64,000 nucleotides of DNA from NCBI GenBank assembly GCA_022072055.1, contig JAJVIK010000001.1, positions 62,001-126,000 on the forward strand. Reading direction: 5' to 3'. The stretch is from a bacterium. Lineage in GTDB: Bacteria > Hinthialibacterota > Hinthialibacteria > OLB16. The notes beneath the pieces are model-generated. The model had not been told where the DNA came from, made no database searches, and was given only the letters and a program-made list of their open reading frames with translations. Below are positions 29,202 to 38,556 of the stretch, piece after piece; the stretch's first letter is position 1, and the number at the start of each line of letters is the position of its first letter. Position numbers and translations under genes: made by a program.

Positions 29202-31255
29202 TCATGGCTCCTTTCCCTGGCAGACTTAGGAATTGAGAAACTAAAGGTCGACCCCTCCCCCTCCTGGCTTTCCACCCACACCCGGCCGCCGTGACGCTCG
29301 ATGATCCGTTTGACAATGGCGAGGCCCATCCCCTCGCCCGGCGACCTTTCCGGGTGGAATCGCTGAAACACCTGGAACAGGCGCGGCATGGCCGAGGCGG
29401 GGATTCCCAGCCCGTTGTCGCGAACCCAGCAGCGGGTGAACTCCCCGTTCGATTCCCCGCCGATGTCGACGGTCCCGGGACGGTCGGGATGGAGGTAATT
29501 CAGCGCGTTGGAGACCAGGTTGGAGAGGACCCGGTCGATGGCGGTTCGGTCCCCCCAGGCCTCGGGAAGGTCCGCGACGCGAACCTCCGCCCCGCGCTCA
29601 TCGATCACCTTACGCATCGAGTCCAGGGAGTTCCGCGCGATCTCGTTCAAATTCAGGGTCTCCATGCGCAGCTCCTGGCGCCCGGTGCGCGAGAGCTGCA
29701 GCAGGGCGTTGATCAGCCGCTCGAATTTGTCCACGGAAGCGGTGATGAATTTCAAGGCCCCGGAGATATCGCTCTGCAGAATCTGTTCGAGCGCGGGGTC
29801 TTCCGCGTTCGCGTCATTCGCGTGGAGGTGTTTGCGCAGGTCCGCGCAACTGAGCGCGAGCTCTCGGCTGAACCCCTGGAGGTTCACCAGCGGCGCGCGC
29901 AGGTCATGCGACACGGTGTAAACAAAGGCTTCGATCTCCTCGTTCTTTTTCTCAAGCTCCTCGGCGTGGCGGGCCAATTGTCCGAGGGCCTGGCGGAGCG
30001 CCGTGTCGGCGCGGACTCGCTCGGTCACGTCGAGGGCCAGAACCAGGCGCGCCTCGCGTCCCTCGAACATCAGATCATGGGTCGTGATCTCGGCGTCCAG
30101 CACGGAGCCATCCTTGCGAACCTCCTTCCAAATCCCGGGGCGGCGGATCGTGGTGGGAAACATCCGGGTGGACTCGCGCAGCCGCTCGGGATCATCCAGG
30201 GGGTGGAGGTCGAAGAGGGTCAGATCCAGGAACTCGGTCCGAGAGTACCCGTACTGTTCCAGCGCCGCGTGGTTCGCATCCAGAATCCGCAGGGACTCGC
30301 GCTCATACACGAACATGGGGTTGGGGTTGTTCTCGAAGAGCTGCCGGTAGTGCTCCTCGGACTCCCGCAGGATCGAAACCATTTGCTTTCGCTCGGTGTC
30401 CACGCGCGCGAGCAGGATGGCGCTCCCGCCGACCAGGAGAGTGAAGAAGACCATTGTCAGCACGACAACCAGCGCGAGGCCGAAGCGAGCTCCAAAGAAC
30501 CCTTCCTGGGTCCCCCAGATGGCGATCCCGGTGGTGAGCGCCGGAATCAGGATCGCCGCGGGGATCAGACCGCGAGCCAGCGCGCCACCCAGGGTGTCGC
30601 CGGTGAAGACCCGCATGACCCCCTCGGATCGACGCGAGAAAAGCGCCGCCAGAAAAAGCAGCATGAAACCAACCGATGTGGGCGTGGACATCGGCGTGTA
30701 GCTCGCAAGGCCGTAGAAGCTTCGCTCCCCGAAAACGTGACCGACAAAGGCAAGCATGGCGATAAAGGCGCCGGAAAAGCACATGGCCTCGTGCGCCCAG
30801 GCGTGCAGTCGTCGGAAGCCGACAATCACCACCCCGGCGAGGATAAGATTGAGAGCGGAAGTGGGGGCCATCCTCCCCGGCGAGTGCGAGGGGTCAAATT
30901 CGGCGGGGACGGCCGCGATCAACTGGTCGATTCTCAGATCGACCCCAAAGAGATCTTGCGAAAGGGTGGCCGCGCCGATCAATGCGATCACCCCTCCAAT
31001 CACATCCGCGGGCGCCCTCGGGAGAGACTTTCTCTCGGCGACACAAGCGAAATGGAGTCCGATGCCTGAGAGAAGAAAGCCAATGCCGAGATTCGGTTTG
31101 ACCCCGAACAAGGCAAGCCAACCGAGCTCGATTCCCGCATTCCCTAGTAGCCAAGCCGATACCACCAACGCGCCAAACAGGGACACCCAGATGGTCCCGA
31201 CAAGCGTGGCAGGGTGGAAGGAGAGCGGCTGTTCCGGAGGTGAATCTCTGCTCAT
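29198..31255 (-). CDS. Membrane PAS-domain sensor histidine kinase
   Basis: About 8 hydrophobic N-terminal segments, PAS, HisKA (VYTVSHDLRAPLVNLQGFSREL), HATPase (NLVSNALNYLHPDRPG..GEGMGLAIVKRIIERHGGRVWVES). Confidence 0.9.
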   Translation of the reverse strand: MSRDSPPEQPLSFHPATLVGTIWVSLFGALVVSAWLLGNAGIELGWLALFGVKPNLGIGFLLSGIGLHFACVAERKSLPRAPADVIGGVIALIGAATLSQDLFGVDLRIDQLIAAVPAEFDPSHSPGRMAPTSALNLILAGVVIVGFRRLHAWAHEAMCFSGAFIAMLAFVGHVFGERSFYGLASYTPMSTPTSVGFMLLFLAALFSRRSEGVMRVFTGDTLGGALARGLIPAAILIPALTTGIAIWGTQEGFFGARFGLALVVVLTMVFFTLLVGGSAILLARVDTERKQMVSILRESEEHYRQLFENNPNPMFVYERESLRILDANHAALEQYGYSRTEFLDLTLFDLHPLDDPERLRESTRMFPTTIRRPGIWKEVRKDGSVLDAEITTHDLMFEGREARLVLALDVTERVRADTALRQALGQLARHAEELEKKNEEIEAFVYTVSHDLRAPLVNLQGFSRELALSCADLRKHLHANDANAEDPALEQILQSDISGALKFITASVDKFERLINALLQLSRTGRQELRMETLNLNEIARNSLDSMRKVIDERGAEVRVADLPEAWGDRTAIDRVLSNLVSNALNYLHPDRPGTVDIGGESNGEFTRCWVRDNGLGIPASAMPRLFQVFQRFHPERSPGEGMGLAIVKRIIERHGGRVWVESQEGEGSTFSFSIPKSARERSHD

Positions 31256-31507
31256 CTGAAACCTCGCGAGGGTTAGGTGTCAGGTGGGACTTAGATCACT
31301 TTTCTCAATTTACACCAATCCTTCGTTTCAATCAAGTGGATTGTTTATTTATTTATCAATCAAACATCCTGGAGACAACCGGCTTGCGCTCCTGGCGGCA
31401 TCGAACGGGTCGGGTTATACTGAATCTCTCGACCCATCTGGGAGAGAATCCGGAAGTTTGCGGTCCGATTTCCTCCGAATAGCCGAGGATGTACAGAGGG
31501 AAAGGTC

Positions 31508-32992
31508 ATGGCCACCCCCCAACAGTCCGCTCCACCCGCAATTCGAACCTTGGGCGAGCTCCGCAAGTCGGAATACCGCTATCGAACCGTTAAAGAGGAG
31601 CTCCGCGAGAATTTGCTGAAGAGGCTCTCCGCTCGTGAAGCCGTGTTCCCCGGGATCATCGGGTATGACCGGACCGTGGTCCCCCAGGTCCAGCGGGCGC
31701 TGCTGGCCCTGCATGATTTCATCCTGCTCGGACTACGTGGCCAGGCGAAGACTCGGTTGATTCGTTCGCTGACCGGTCTGCTCGATCCCCACATCCCCAT
31801 CGTGGATGGGATCGAGGTCGCGGATGACCCCCTCGCGCCGGTTTTCGGGATGACCAAGCGGTTGATCGCGGAGAAGGGAGACAGCACCCCCATTCGCTGG
31901 CTGGCCGCCGCGGAGCGTTTTCAGGAGAAGCTCGCCACCCCGGATGTGAGCATCGCGGATTTGATCGGCGACATTGACCCGGTGAAGGTCATGTCGCGGC
32001 GGATCGAGCTTTCGGACGAGGCCGCGATCCACTACGGGATCATCCCTCGCAGCAACCGCTCGATCTTCGCGATCAACGAGTTGCCGGACCTTCAACCGCG
32101 CATCCAGGTGGGACTGCTGAACATCCTTGAGGAGAACGACATCCAGATTCGCGGCTTCCCTGTTCGGATTCCCCTCGATCTGCTGATGGTCTTCACCGCC
32201 AATCCGGAGGACTACACCAACCGCGGCTCGATCATCACTCCGCTCAAGGACCGCATTGACGCCCAGATTCTCACGCACTACCCGAGGAGCGTGGAGGACG
32301 CCCTCGCGATCACCGCGCAGGAGGCCTGGGTTCCGCCGCTCAACGGAAAGCGGGTTGTGATTCCAGACTACATGCGCGAGATCGTGGAGATCGTGGCCTT
32401 CGAGGCGCGGGAAAGCGAGTATGTGGATCAGAACAGCGGGGTGTCCCAGCGTCTCTCGATTTCATTCTTTGAGACCCTGCATGGCGCGGTGGAGCGCCGG
32501 ATGGTGGTGCAAGGCGCGAACCGCGAAATCGCGCGGATGTGCGACCTGTACAACTGCGCGCCCGCGATGACCGGGAAGATGGAGCTGGTCTTCAAGGGGG
32601 AGCAGGAGGGGGTGGTGAACGTGGCCTACCGCCTGATCGGGCAGGCAGTCGGGAAGGCCTTTGACCGCCGTTTCCTGCCGATGGGGCGCCGCGCCAAGCC
32701 CAAGATCAATCCGGAACCCTACAAGGAGATCATCAACTGGTTCGAGCAGGGGAACCATCTGGATCTATCGGATGACCTTCCGTTCGTGGACTACCTGCGC
32801 CGGTTGCGGAATGTGGAAGGGTTGGAGGCGCTGGCCCGGAAACATTTGTGTCCCCCGGATGATCTCCATCTCGCGGCGGGGATGGAGTTCGCCTTGGAGG
32901 GCTTGGTGCAGCACTTCCTCATCAGCAAGAAGTATGACGCCGAAACGGTTCGCTACGTTGACACGGTGAGCGAGATGATGAGACAGTTATAG
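31508..32992 (+). CDS. AAA+ ATPase, magnesium chelatase subunit I/MoxR-like
   Basis: LHDFILLGLRGQAKTRLIRSLTGLLD (Walker A), IFAINELPDLQPRIQVGLLNILEENDIQIRGFPVRIPLDLLMVFTANPEDYTNRGSIITPLKDRI. Confidence 0.85.
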   Translation: MATPQQSAPPAIRTLGELRKSEYRYRTVKEELRENLLKRLSAREAVFPGIIGYDRTVVPQVQRALLALHDFILLGLRGQAKTRLIRSLTGLLDPHIPIVDGIEVADDPLAPVFGMTKRLIAEKGDSTPIRWLAAAERFQEKLATPDVSIADLIGDIDPVKVMSRRIELSDEAAIHYGIIPRSNRSIFAINELPDLQPRIQVGLLNILEENDIQIRGFPVRIPLDLLMVFTANPEDYTNRGSIITPLKDRIDAQILTHYPRSVEDALAITAQEAWVPPLNGKRVVIPDYMREIVEIVAFEARESEYVDQNSGVSQRLSISFFETLHGAVERRMVVQGANREIARMCDLYNCAPAMTGKMELVFKGEQEGVVNVAYRLIGQAVGKAFDRRFLPMGRRAKPKINPEPYKEIINWFEQGNHLDLSDDLPFVDYLRRLRNVEGLEALARKHLCPPDDLHLAAGMEFALEGLVQHFLISKKYDAETVRYVDTVSEMMRQL

Positions 32993-33002
32993 GGCGTTCA
33001 TC

Positions 33003-33338
33003 ATGGTGATATTGAGCGAGGAAACCCTATCCGAAATGTGCGAGGCCGTTGTGAAGGCGGTGAACCCGGAAGAGGTTTACCTCTTGGGCTCACGGGCCAG
33101 GGGCGAGGCTCGCTTTGATTCGGATGTCGATCTGCTGGTCGTGGAATCCGAACCGTTCGGGCCGAATCGCAGCCGCTTGGATGAAATCAACAGGGTCTAC
33201 GACGCACTCGATGTATTTGAAGTCCCCAAGGACATACTGGTTTTCTCTCGGGAAGAATTTGAGAACTGGAAGCACTCTCTCAACCACGTGATTGGGAGGT
33301 GCCACCGGGAGGGCAAGCGCCTTTATGGGGGATCTTGA
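33003..33338 (+). CDS. MNT-type nucleotidyltransferase domain protein
   Basis: EVYLLGSRARGEARFDSDVDLLVVES (GSxARGxxxxxSDxDL motif). Confidence 0.88.
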   Translation: MVILSEETLSEMCEAVVKAVNPEEVYLLGSRARGEARFDSDVDLLVVESEPFGPNRSRLDEINRVYDALDVFEVPKDILVFSREEFENWKHSLNHVIGRCHREGKRLYGGS

Positions 33339-33732
33339 GCACGCAAGGCTGCTTCTCATCCTGGTTGACCACGAAATCGAGGCCCTCGATGTGATGGCGA
33401 AGTCCTTTCGCGTGTCGCCAGAGATCTTCGGTTTTCACGCACAACAAGCAGTGGAGAAATCGCTCAAAGCTTGGCTCAGCCTTAAGGGCGTTTCATATCC
33501 AAAAACCCACGATCTGAGAGGTTTATTGAGGCTCCTCGAATCAAGCGGGGCCAAGTTGATCGATGAGGTTCGTTCGCTCCAGTGGCTGACACCCTATGCT
33601 GTCCACTTCCGTTACGAAGGCGCGGTCTATCTCCCCGAACACCTTGATAGAGAGACCCTTGTGATGAGCGTTCGAAAGGTGGCGGAATATGTCGGCAGCT
33701 TAGTAAGAGATGCGAATGGCACTCATGGCTGA
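33325..33732 (+). CDS. HEPN domain protein, partner of the upstream MNT
   Basis: FHAQQAVEKSLKAWLSLKGVSYPKTHDLRGLLRLLE is HEPN-like; 14-nt overlap with the MNT gene; start taken at MGDLEHARLL. Confidence 0.85.
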   Translation: MGDLEHARLLLILVDHEIEALDVMAKSFRVSPEIFGFHAQQAVEKSLKAWLSLKGVSYPKTHDLRGLLRLLESSGAKLIDEVRSLQWLTPYAVHFRYEGAVYLPEHLDRETLVMSVRKVAEYVGSLVRDANGTHG

Positions 33733-33884
33733 CCTCTTAGGATTCACCACGGACACGGCTGATTTCCACCGCGCGCGGCCACACATTCTGGATGTTCCCT
33801 CTTTCGACACGATTCAATCTCCCCCATTCCCCTGGCCATTCTTCCGCGACCGGGCCGACTGGAGGGGCGAATCCACAATAAACG

Positions 33885-33908
33885 TGGATTCCGGCTTTCG
33901 CCGGAATG
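33885..33908. repeat. REP-like palindromic intergenic repeat (tggattccggctttcgccggaatg)
   Basis: Perfect stem attccggc/gccggaat; the antisense ORF there reads RHSGESRNP, typical of such repeats. Confidence 0.75.
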
Positions 33909-33992
33909 TCTTCCCTCGCTGGAGAGGGCGTTTCCCATCATCGATTGGAGAGCCGATGTGCGAGGAGCGGGCACATTCCTCAACCAGCCCCA

Positions 33993-35000
33993 ATGAGTAA
34001 CCGCCTCAAAATCTGTCTGGCATGCTCGGGCGGCGGGCATCTTCGCCAGCTCCTCCTGCTGCGCGACTTTCTCTCGAATCACGATGTATTCCTGATTACC
34101 GCGCGGACCCCGCTGGCCGAATCGGTCGCGGGCGAGCTTCGCGTGGAGTATGTCGAGGACATCGCCCTCGGTCTGCTTAAAAAAAGCCCGAAGGCCTGGT
34201 GGGCTTTCCTGAAAAACCTTCTTGCCACGATCCGAATCCTCGCCAGGGAACGTCCGGATGTGGTCCTGAGCAGCGGCGCGGGGACCGCGTTGAACGCGAT
34301 CTTCTGCTCGCGGCTGCTTGGCTCGCGGTGTATCTTCCTTGAAACCTTCGCCCACTCGCAGACACCTTCGCTCACAGGCCGCTTGGTGGCGCGCTGGGTG
34401 AACGCCCATCTGGTGCAGTGGAAGGCGCTCCTGGAGCGCTTCCCGCGCGCGGTCCTGGTTTCGCCACTGGAAGAAACCGGGGAAGAGATCCCCCCAAAAC
34501 CACCCGAGATCCGCCAGGTGTTGGTCACGGTCGGCACGCATGGCCCGTTCGATCGCCTCGTCCGGGAAGTGGACCACCTGATCGAGACTGGAGTTCTTAC
34601 CGATCCGGTGGTCGCCCAGGCGGGGAGGAGCCTGTTTCGGTCATTCAACATGCGCTGCTTCGAGAGTTGCGGCCAGGATGAGATGAAGAACTTGCTCCGC
34701 GAGTCGCGCCTGCTGATCACCCACGCCGGAACGGGGTCGATTCTCTCCGGGCTGGAGGCGGGCTGCCGGGTGATCGCAATCCCACGCCGCGCTTCCGAGG
34801 GCGAGCACTATGACGATCACCAATTCGAGATCCTCCAGGAAATGGTCTCACGAGGCGCGATCTTGGGCGGAAATGATCCCACGGATCTGGAGCGCCTCGT
34901 TGGCGAAGCGGAGAGCTTTCGCCCGATGCGGATTCGGATCAGCACGGAACGGATCGAGGCTGAACTCACCCGGCTATTCGAGGAATGGTTTGGGAGTTAG
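33993..35000 (+). CDS. Fused Alg14/PssD-like and Alg13/PssE-like glycosyltransferase
   Basis: N-half ICLACSGGGHLRQLLLLRDF..PDVVLSSGAGTALNAIFCSRLLGSRCIFLETFAHS; C-half VLVTVGTHGPFDRLVREVDHL..LLITHAGTGSILSGLEAGCRVIAIPRRASEGEHYDDHQFEI. Confidence 0.85.
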   Translation: MSNRLKICLACSGGGHLRQLLLLRDFLSNHDVFLITARTPLAESVAGELRVEYVEDIALGLLKKSPKAWWAFLKNLLATIRILARERPDVVLSSGAGTALNAIFCSRLLGSRCIFLETFAHSQTPSLTGRLVARWVNAHLVQWKALLERFPRAVLVSPLEETGEEIPPKPPEIRQVLVTVGTHGPFDRLVREVDHLIETGVLTDPVVAQAGRSLFRSFNMRCFESCGQDEMKNLLRESRLLITHAGTGSILSGLEAGCRVIAIPRRASEGEHYDDHQFEILQEMVSRGAILGGNDPTDLERLVGEAESFRPMRIRISTERIEAELTRLFEEWFGS

Positions 35001-35143
35001 CGAGCCTCGCCGCAGAGACCAACCTCACCCTATCCTCTTCAATCACAAGTGGGAGCGTGAGAAAAGCTTGTTTGGTCGGGTTGGGCGGTCTATTCTCCCC
35101 GCTTCCTGAGTCCATTTCTCCGCCCCGCCGGGAGGCATGCCCC

Positions 35144-35542
35144 ATGATTGAAACCGTCGCCTTGCTCATGAAGAAAGCCATGGGAGTGGGCATGATGGGC
35201 ACGGTGACCATCACGGGGATCGATGTCAGCCAGGATGCTCTCAAGGCGGTCAAGGATTTCCTTGCGGCGTCCGCCAGCCGGATCGAGATGAACGAGTGTC
35301 ACAAGGTCATCTTTTCCTTCTACCTGAGAGACAATCGCTATCCCCAAACCGCTCAAGAGCTGTGGTCATGGTTCGAGGAGAACTACAACAAGGAGGCCCT
35401 GGTCACGGTCAAGACCGATGGCTGGTTTACTCAATACCATTTTCTCACGGATGACTATGAGATTCAGTGCGCGGGGCCGGACAAGAAACACGACACGCGC
35501 GACGATTTTGGCGAGAGTTATCCGAGCCTGGCCAAGCGATGA
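35144..35542 (+). CDS. Small protein, weakly GspG/pseudopilin C-terminus-like
   Basis: NRYPQTAQELWSWFEENYNKEALVTVKTDGWFTQYHFLTDDYEIQCAGPDKKHDTRDDF resembles the end of secretin-system pseudopilins. Confidence 0.5.
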   Translation: MIETVALLMKKAMGVGMMGTVTITGIDVSQDALKAVKDFLAASASRIEMNECHKVIFSFYLRDNRYPQTAQELWSWFEENYNKEALVTVKTDGWFTQYHFLTDDYEIQCAGPDKKHDTRDDFGESYPSLAKR

Positions 35543-36561
35543 AAACCTTCTTTCTCAGAGTCCTCGGTCATGAAGCCCCGCCAAATGCCGGTGCGACGGA
35601 GGTTGAACCCAGTGACGCCCGCCTCTGGGGTCGGGAAATCCGCTGGCGTGAAACGCCGCGCCTTGCTCCCGTGTTCCAGGCGCTCGGAGGCTTCTTTTCG
35701 CGTCCCGCGGTTTTTGGGACCTCGATCGTGGTGGGATTTGTCGCCTATCTGTGGTTCGGATTCTTGATACGGAGAGGTTGGATCACCTTCATTCCCCATG
35801 GGCCACGGTCGTTCTGGTGGAAGATTCTCGGCCTGTGGGTGTGCGCGAACCTGGCGAACCTTGTTCGCATGGGCGGGGCTATGAACATCAAGGGGGAGGG
35901 GAGACCTTGCTTAATCGGTTGGGGAAGTGTGTGGGGTGTTCCCGTATTGCGTGTCCGCGACTCGAACCTCGATTTGCTCCCTTGGAAGGACGCCCTGCGA
36001 GTGAGGCTCTCAGGAGTGGCCTTTTTGTGGGCTGTCGCCACGCTGGTTTCCGTGTGGGTTTCGGTGGATGCCCAGAAGCGACTTGTGGAGGGCGCCTTGG
36101 TGGTCATGGCCACGGGGTATTTCATGGGTCTGCTGCAGCTTTCGCCGTGGTGGAGGACACCGCTGCGGCTTTCATTGGAACAGGCCAGTCCGGGCATGGG
36201 CGCGCCGTGGTGTTGGTGGAATCACTTGTGGGGCGGGCTGTGGCGCTCGTTGTTCGCCAACCGTTCCCTGACCCCTCAGGAGACCTTCTTGGCGTCCACA
36301 ACAGTGTACTTCCTCCTGTGGAATCTGCTAATCGCTCGCTCCGCCGCGTTTGTCAAGCGACACTTGGCGGTGCTCTTGTACATTGACTCGATCAACGCGG
36401 GCGAGGGGGGTTATGGGTGGCTTGTTTTCGCCGCGATGGTCCTTACCGCGCTGGGTTGTATCGGAGTCCTGCTTGTCTTCGTGGTGATGATTGTAACCCG
36501 CGCGGTCGCGGAGATTGGAAGGCTCTTCCGGGGAGGATCACGGGCGGAGGCCTCAAACTGA
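35539..36561 (+). CDS. Multi-pass membrane protein of unknown function
   Basis: Hydrophobic segments; ATGA overlap with the preceding gene at 35539-35542. Confidence 0.7.
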   Translation: MKTFFLRVLGHEAPPNAGATEVEPSDARLWGREIRWRETPRLAPVFQALGGFFSRPAVFGTSIVVGFVAYLWFGFLIRRGWITFIPHGPRSFWWKILGLWVCANLANLVRMGGAMNIKGEGRPCLIGWGSVWGVPVLRVRDSNLDLLPWKDALRVRLSGVAFLWAVATLVSVWVSVDAQKRLVEGALVVMATGYFMGLLQLSPWWRTPLRLSLEQASPGMGAPWCWWNHLWGGLWRSLFANRSLTPQETFLASTTVYFLLWNLLIARSAAFVKRHLAVLLYIDSINAGEGGYGWLVFAAMVLTALGCIGVLLVFVVMIVTRAVAEIGRLFRGGSRAEASN

Positions 36562-36695
36562 TCCTGTGCGATTCCCGAAGCGCCCCCTTTCCCTCTCCCC
36601 CCTCCCCCCGCTATGGTACCGCCCGTTCGTTCGACGGGCGTGTGCATCCCCAGGTGGTCTAGGACAAACCCCCGCGAACCTTGCGGTCTGACCGA

Positions 36696-36722
36696 TGGAT
36701 TCCCGCTTGCGCGGGAATGACG
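36696..36722. repeat. REP-like palindromic intergenic repeat (tggattcccgcttgcgcgggaatgacg)
   Basis: Stem attcccgc/gcgggaat; the opposite-strand translation reads VIPAQAGIH. Confidence 0.8.
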
Positions 36723-36736
36723 ATTGACAGGAGACT

Positions 36737-37513
36737 TTGCCGTTGCCTCAACCCATTCAAGCCATCACCTTCGACCTGTGGGACACCCTCATCCACGACG
36801 ATTCCGATGAACCCAAACGCGCCGCGCAAGGACTGGAGCCCAAGGCCCTCGCGCGACCGAGGACCGTGTACGAGGCCCTCAAGCCCCATCACCCCGACCT
36901 CGATTTCGCCACGGTCGAGCTCGCGCACCGGGTCGCCACCTCGGCTTTCAACAAGGTCTGGCACGACCAACTGGTCACCTGGACTGTCCGCGAGCGCATG
37001 GCGGTGCTCCTCAGCGGACTTAAGGTGAACCTTCCGGAAGCGGACCTCGCACACTTGGTCCGGACCTTGGAGGACATGGAGACCGTGGTTCGCCCGGATG
37101 CGATTCCGGGTGTCCGTGAGGCGCTCTCCGAACTCAAGAAGAAATACAAGCTCGCGGTGATTTCGGACGCGATCTATTCCCCCGGGCGCGCGCTCCGGGA
37201 GCTTCTGCGCGGCGAGGGGCTGCTCGATTTCTTCGACACCTTCATCTTTTCCGATGAGGTGGGCTGCTGCAAACCCGATCCGCGCGTGTTCACCACCGCC
37301 GCCGAACGCCTCGGGGTCGAGGTGACTGGGATCGTTCACATCGGCGACCGTGACCACAACGATGTCAAAGGCCCTCAGCGCCTCGGCGCGCGCGCGGTGC
37401 TGTTCACCGCCACCCGCGATCGCGACAAGGCCAACACCACAGCCGACGCCATCTGCGAGCGCTACGCCGACCTGCCGGGAATCATCGCCCGCCTGGACGG
37501 CGCCGTCTCTTGA
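36737..37513 (+). CDS. HAD superfamily hydrolase
   Basis: ITFDLWDTLIHDD..LAVISDA..FIFSDEVGCCKPDPRVFTTAAERLGV..HIGDRDHNDVKGPQRLGARAV; TTG start. Confidence 0.85.
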   Translation: MPLPQPIQAITFDLWDTLIHDDSDEPKRAAQGLEPKALARPRTVYEALKPHHPDLDFATVELAHRVATSAFNKVWHDQLVTWTVRERMAVLLSGLKVNLPEADLAHLVRTLEDMETVVRPDAIPGVREALSELKKKYKLAVISDAIYSPGRALRELLRGEGLLDFFDTFIFSDEVGCCKPDPRVFTTAAERLGVEVTGIVHIGDRDHNDVKGPQRLGARAVLFTATRDRDKANTTADAICERYADLPGIIARLDGAVS

Positions 37514-37527
37514 GGAGAAACCACCCG

Positions 37528-38367
37528 ATGTCCGCTCAACGGTTCCTGATTGTCGATGGATACGCCCGCTCCAGCCGCTGCGAGCTGGAGGATGCCGGTT
37601 GTTCGACCGCGAGCAACCTGTACAAGGGGCTACTCGAACGCTATTCGCCGCTTTGCCGGGTCGAGATGGTTTTCCCCTCCGATGACGAATCCTTCGGCAT
37701 GTCCGCCTCCGAACTCCAAGCCTATAGCGCGGTGGTCTGGACCGGCTGCAATCTGACCATCTACGACAAAGAGGACAAACGGGTCCAGCGTCAGATCGCC
37801 CTTTGCGCCAATGCCTATGAGGCCGGTGTCCCGCAGTTCGGGAGTTGCTGGGGGGCGCAGATGGCGGTGTATGTCGCGGGAGGGCTGGTGCACCCGCACC
37901 CGAAGGGGCGTGAGATGGGCCTCGCGCGAAAAATCACCCTCACTCCGGAGGGGCGCGCGCACCCGATGTATGTCGGCAAGCCTTCGGTCTTCGATGGCTA
38001 CATCTCGCACGATGATGAGATCACCCATCTCCCCGCTGGGGCCATGGTCCTTTCGGGCAACAGCTACACGCGGGTCCAGTCCGTGGCGGTCAGACACCGC
38101 GGCGGCTTCTTCTGGGCGCTTCAGTACCATCCGGAGTATGACCTCAAGGAGATCGCGCGCCTGATCTACTGCCGCGCGGACAAGCTCATCCAACGCGGGT
38201 TCTTCAAGGACCGCGCCGCGATGCAGGCCTATGTGGACATGATGATGGCGCTTTACGTTGAGCCGGGTCGGAAGGACCTGCGCTGGGCGCTCGGCATCGA
38301 TGAGGATGTGCTCACCGACGAGGTCCGCCACTGCGAGTTTGTGAACTGGCTGGCGCACACCCGCTAG
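37528..38367 (+). CDS. Class I glutamine amidotransferase-like protein
   Basis: VPQFGSCWGAQMAVYVAGG (nucleophile elbow) and FFWALQYHPEYDLKEIA. Confidence 0.85.
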   Translation: MSAQRFLIVDGYARSSRCELEDAGCSTASNLYKGLLERYSPLCRVEMVFPSDDESFGMSASELQAYSAVVWTGCNLTIYDKEDKRVQRQIALCANAYEAGVPQFGSCWGAQMAVYVAGGLVHPHPKGREMGLARKITLTPEGRAHPMYVGKPSVFDGYISHDDEITHLPAGAMVLSGNSYTRVQSVAVRHRGGFFWALQYHPEYDLKEIARLIYCRADKLIQRGFFKDRAAMQAYVDMMMALYVEPGRKDLRWALGIDEDVLTDEVRHCEFVNWLAHTR

Positions 38368-38375
38368 GGGAGTGA

Positions 38376-38450
38376 CGCGCGCGGTCGCGTCCCCCGCATA
38401 TCCCCGTGTCTTGCGCACACTAACGGCCACGACAGAGCGTGGCCCTCCTC
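38376..38450. repeat. Dispersed intergenic repeat, copy A
   Basis: gcgcggtcgcgtccc...ggccacgacagagcgtggccctcc; second copy near 63191-63250; core inverted repeat gccacg/cgtggc. Confidence 0.6.
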
Positions 38451-38556
38451 GATTTGGGAAATCCGCCGAGATCTCTATTGGCTTGACAAGTAAATCTGCA
38501 CTTCTATACCATATATCACCCTGAAAAGGTCCACGCTCTCACCGGAGGAACCGCCC

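Noticed and set aside
29291-31069. 592-aa plus-strand ORF
   Set aside because: Antisense to the histidine kinase at 29198..31255; no recognisable domain.
36659-37357. Minus-strand ORF containing VIPAQAGIHRSDRK
   Set aside because: Known translation artefact of REP-like intergenic repeats plus antisense to the HAD hydrolase gene.
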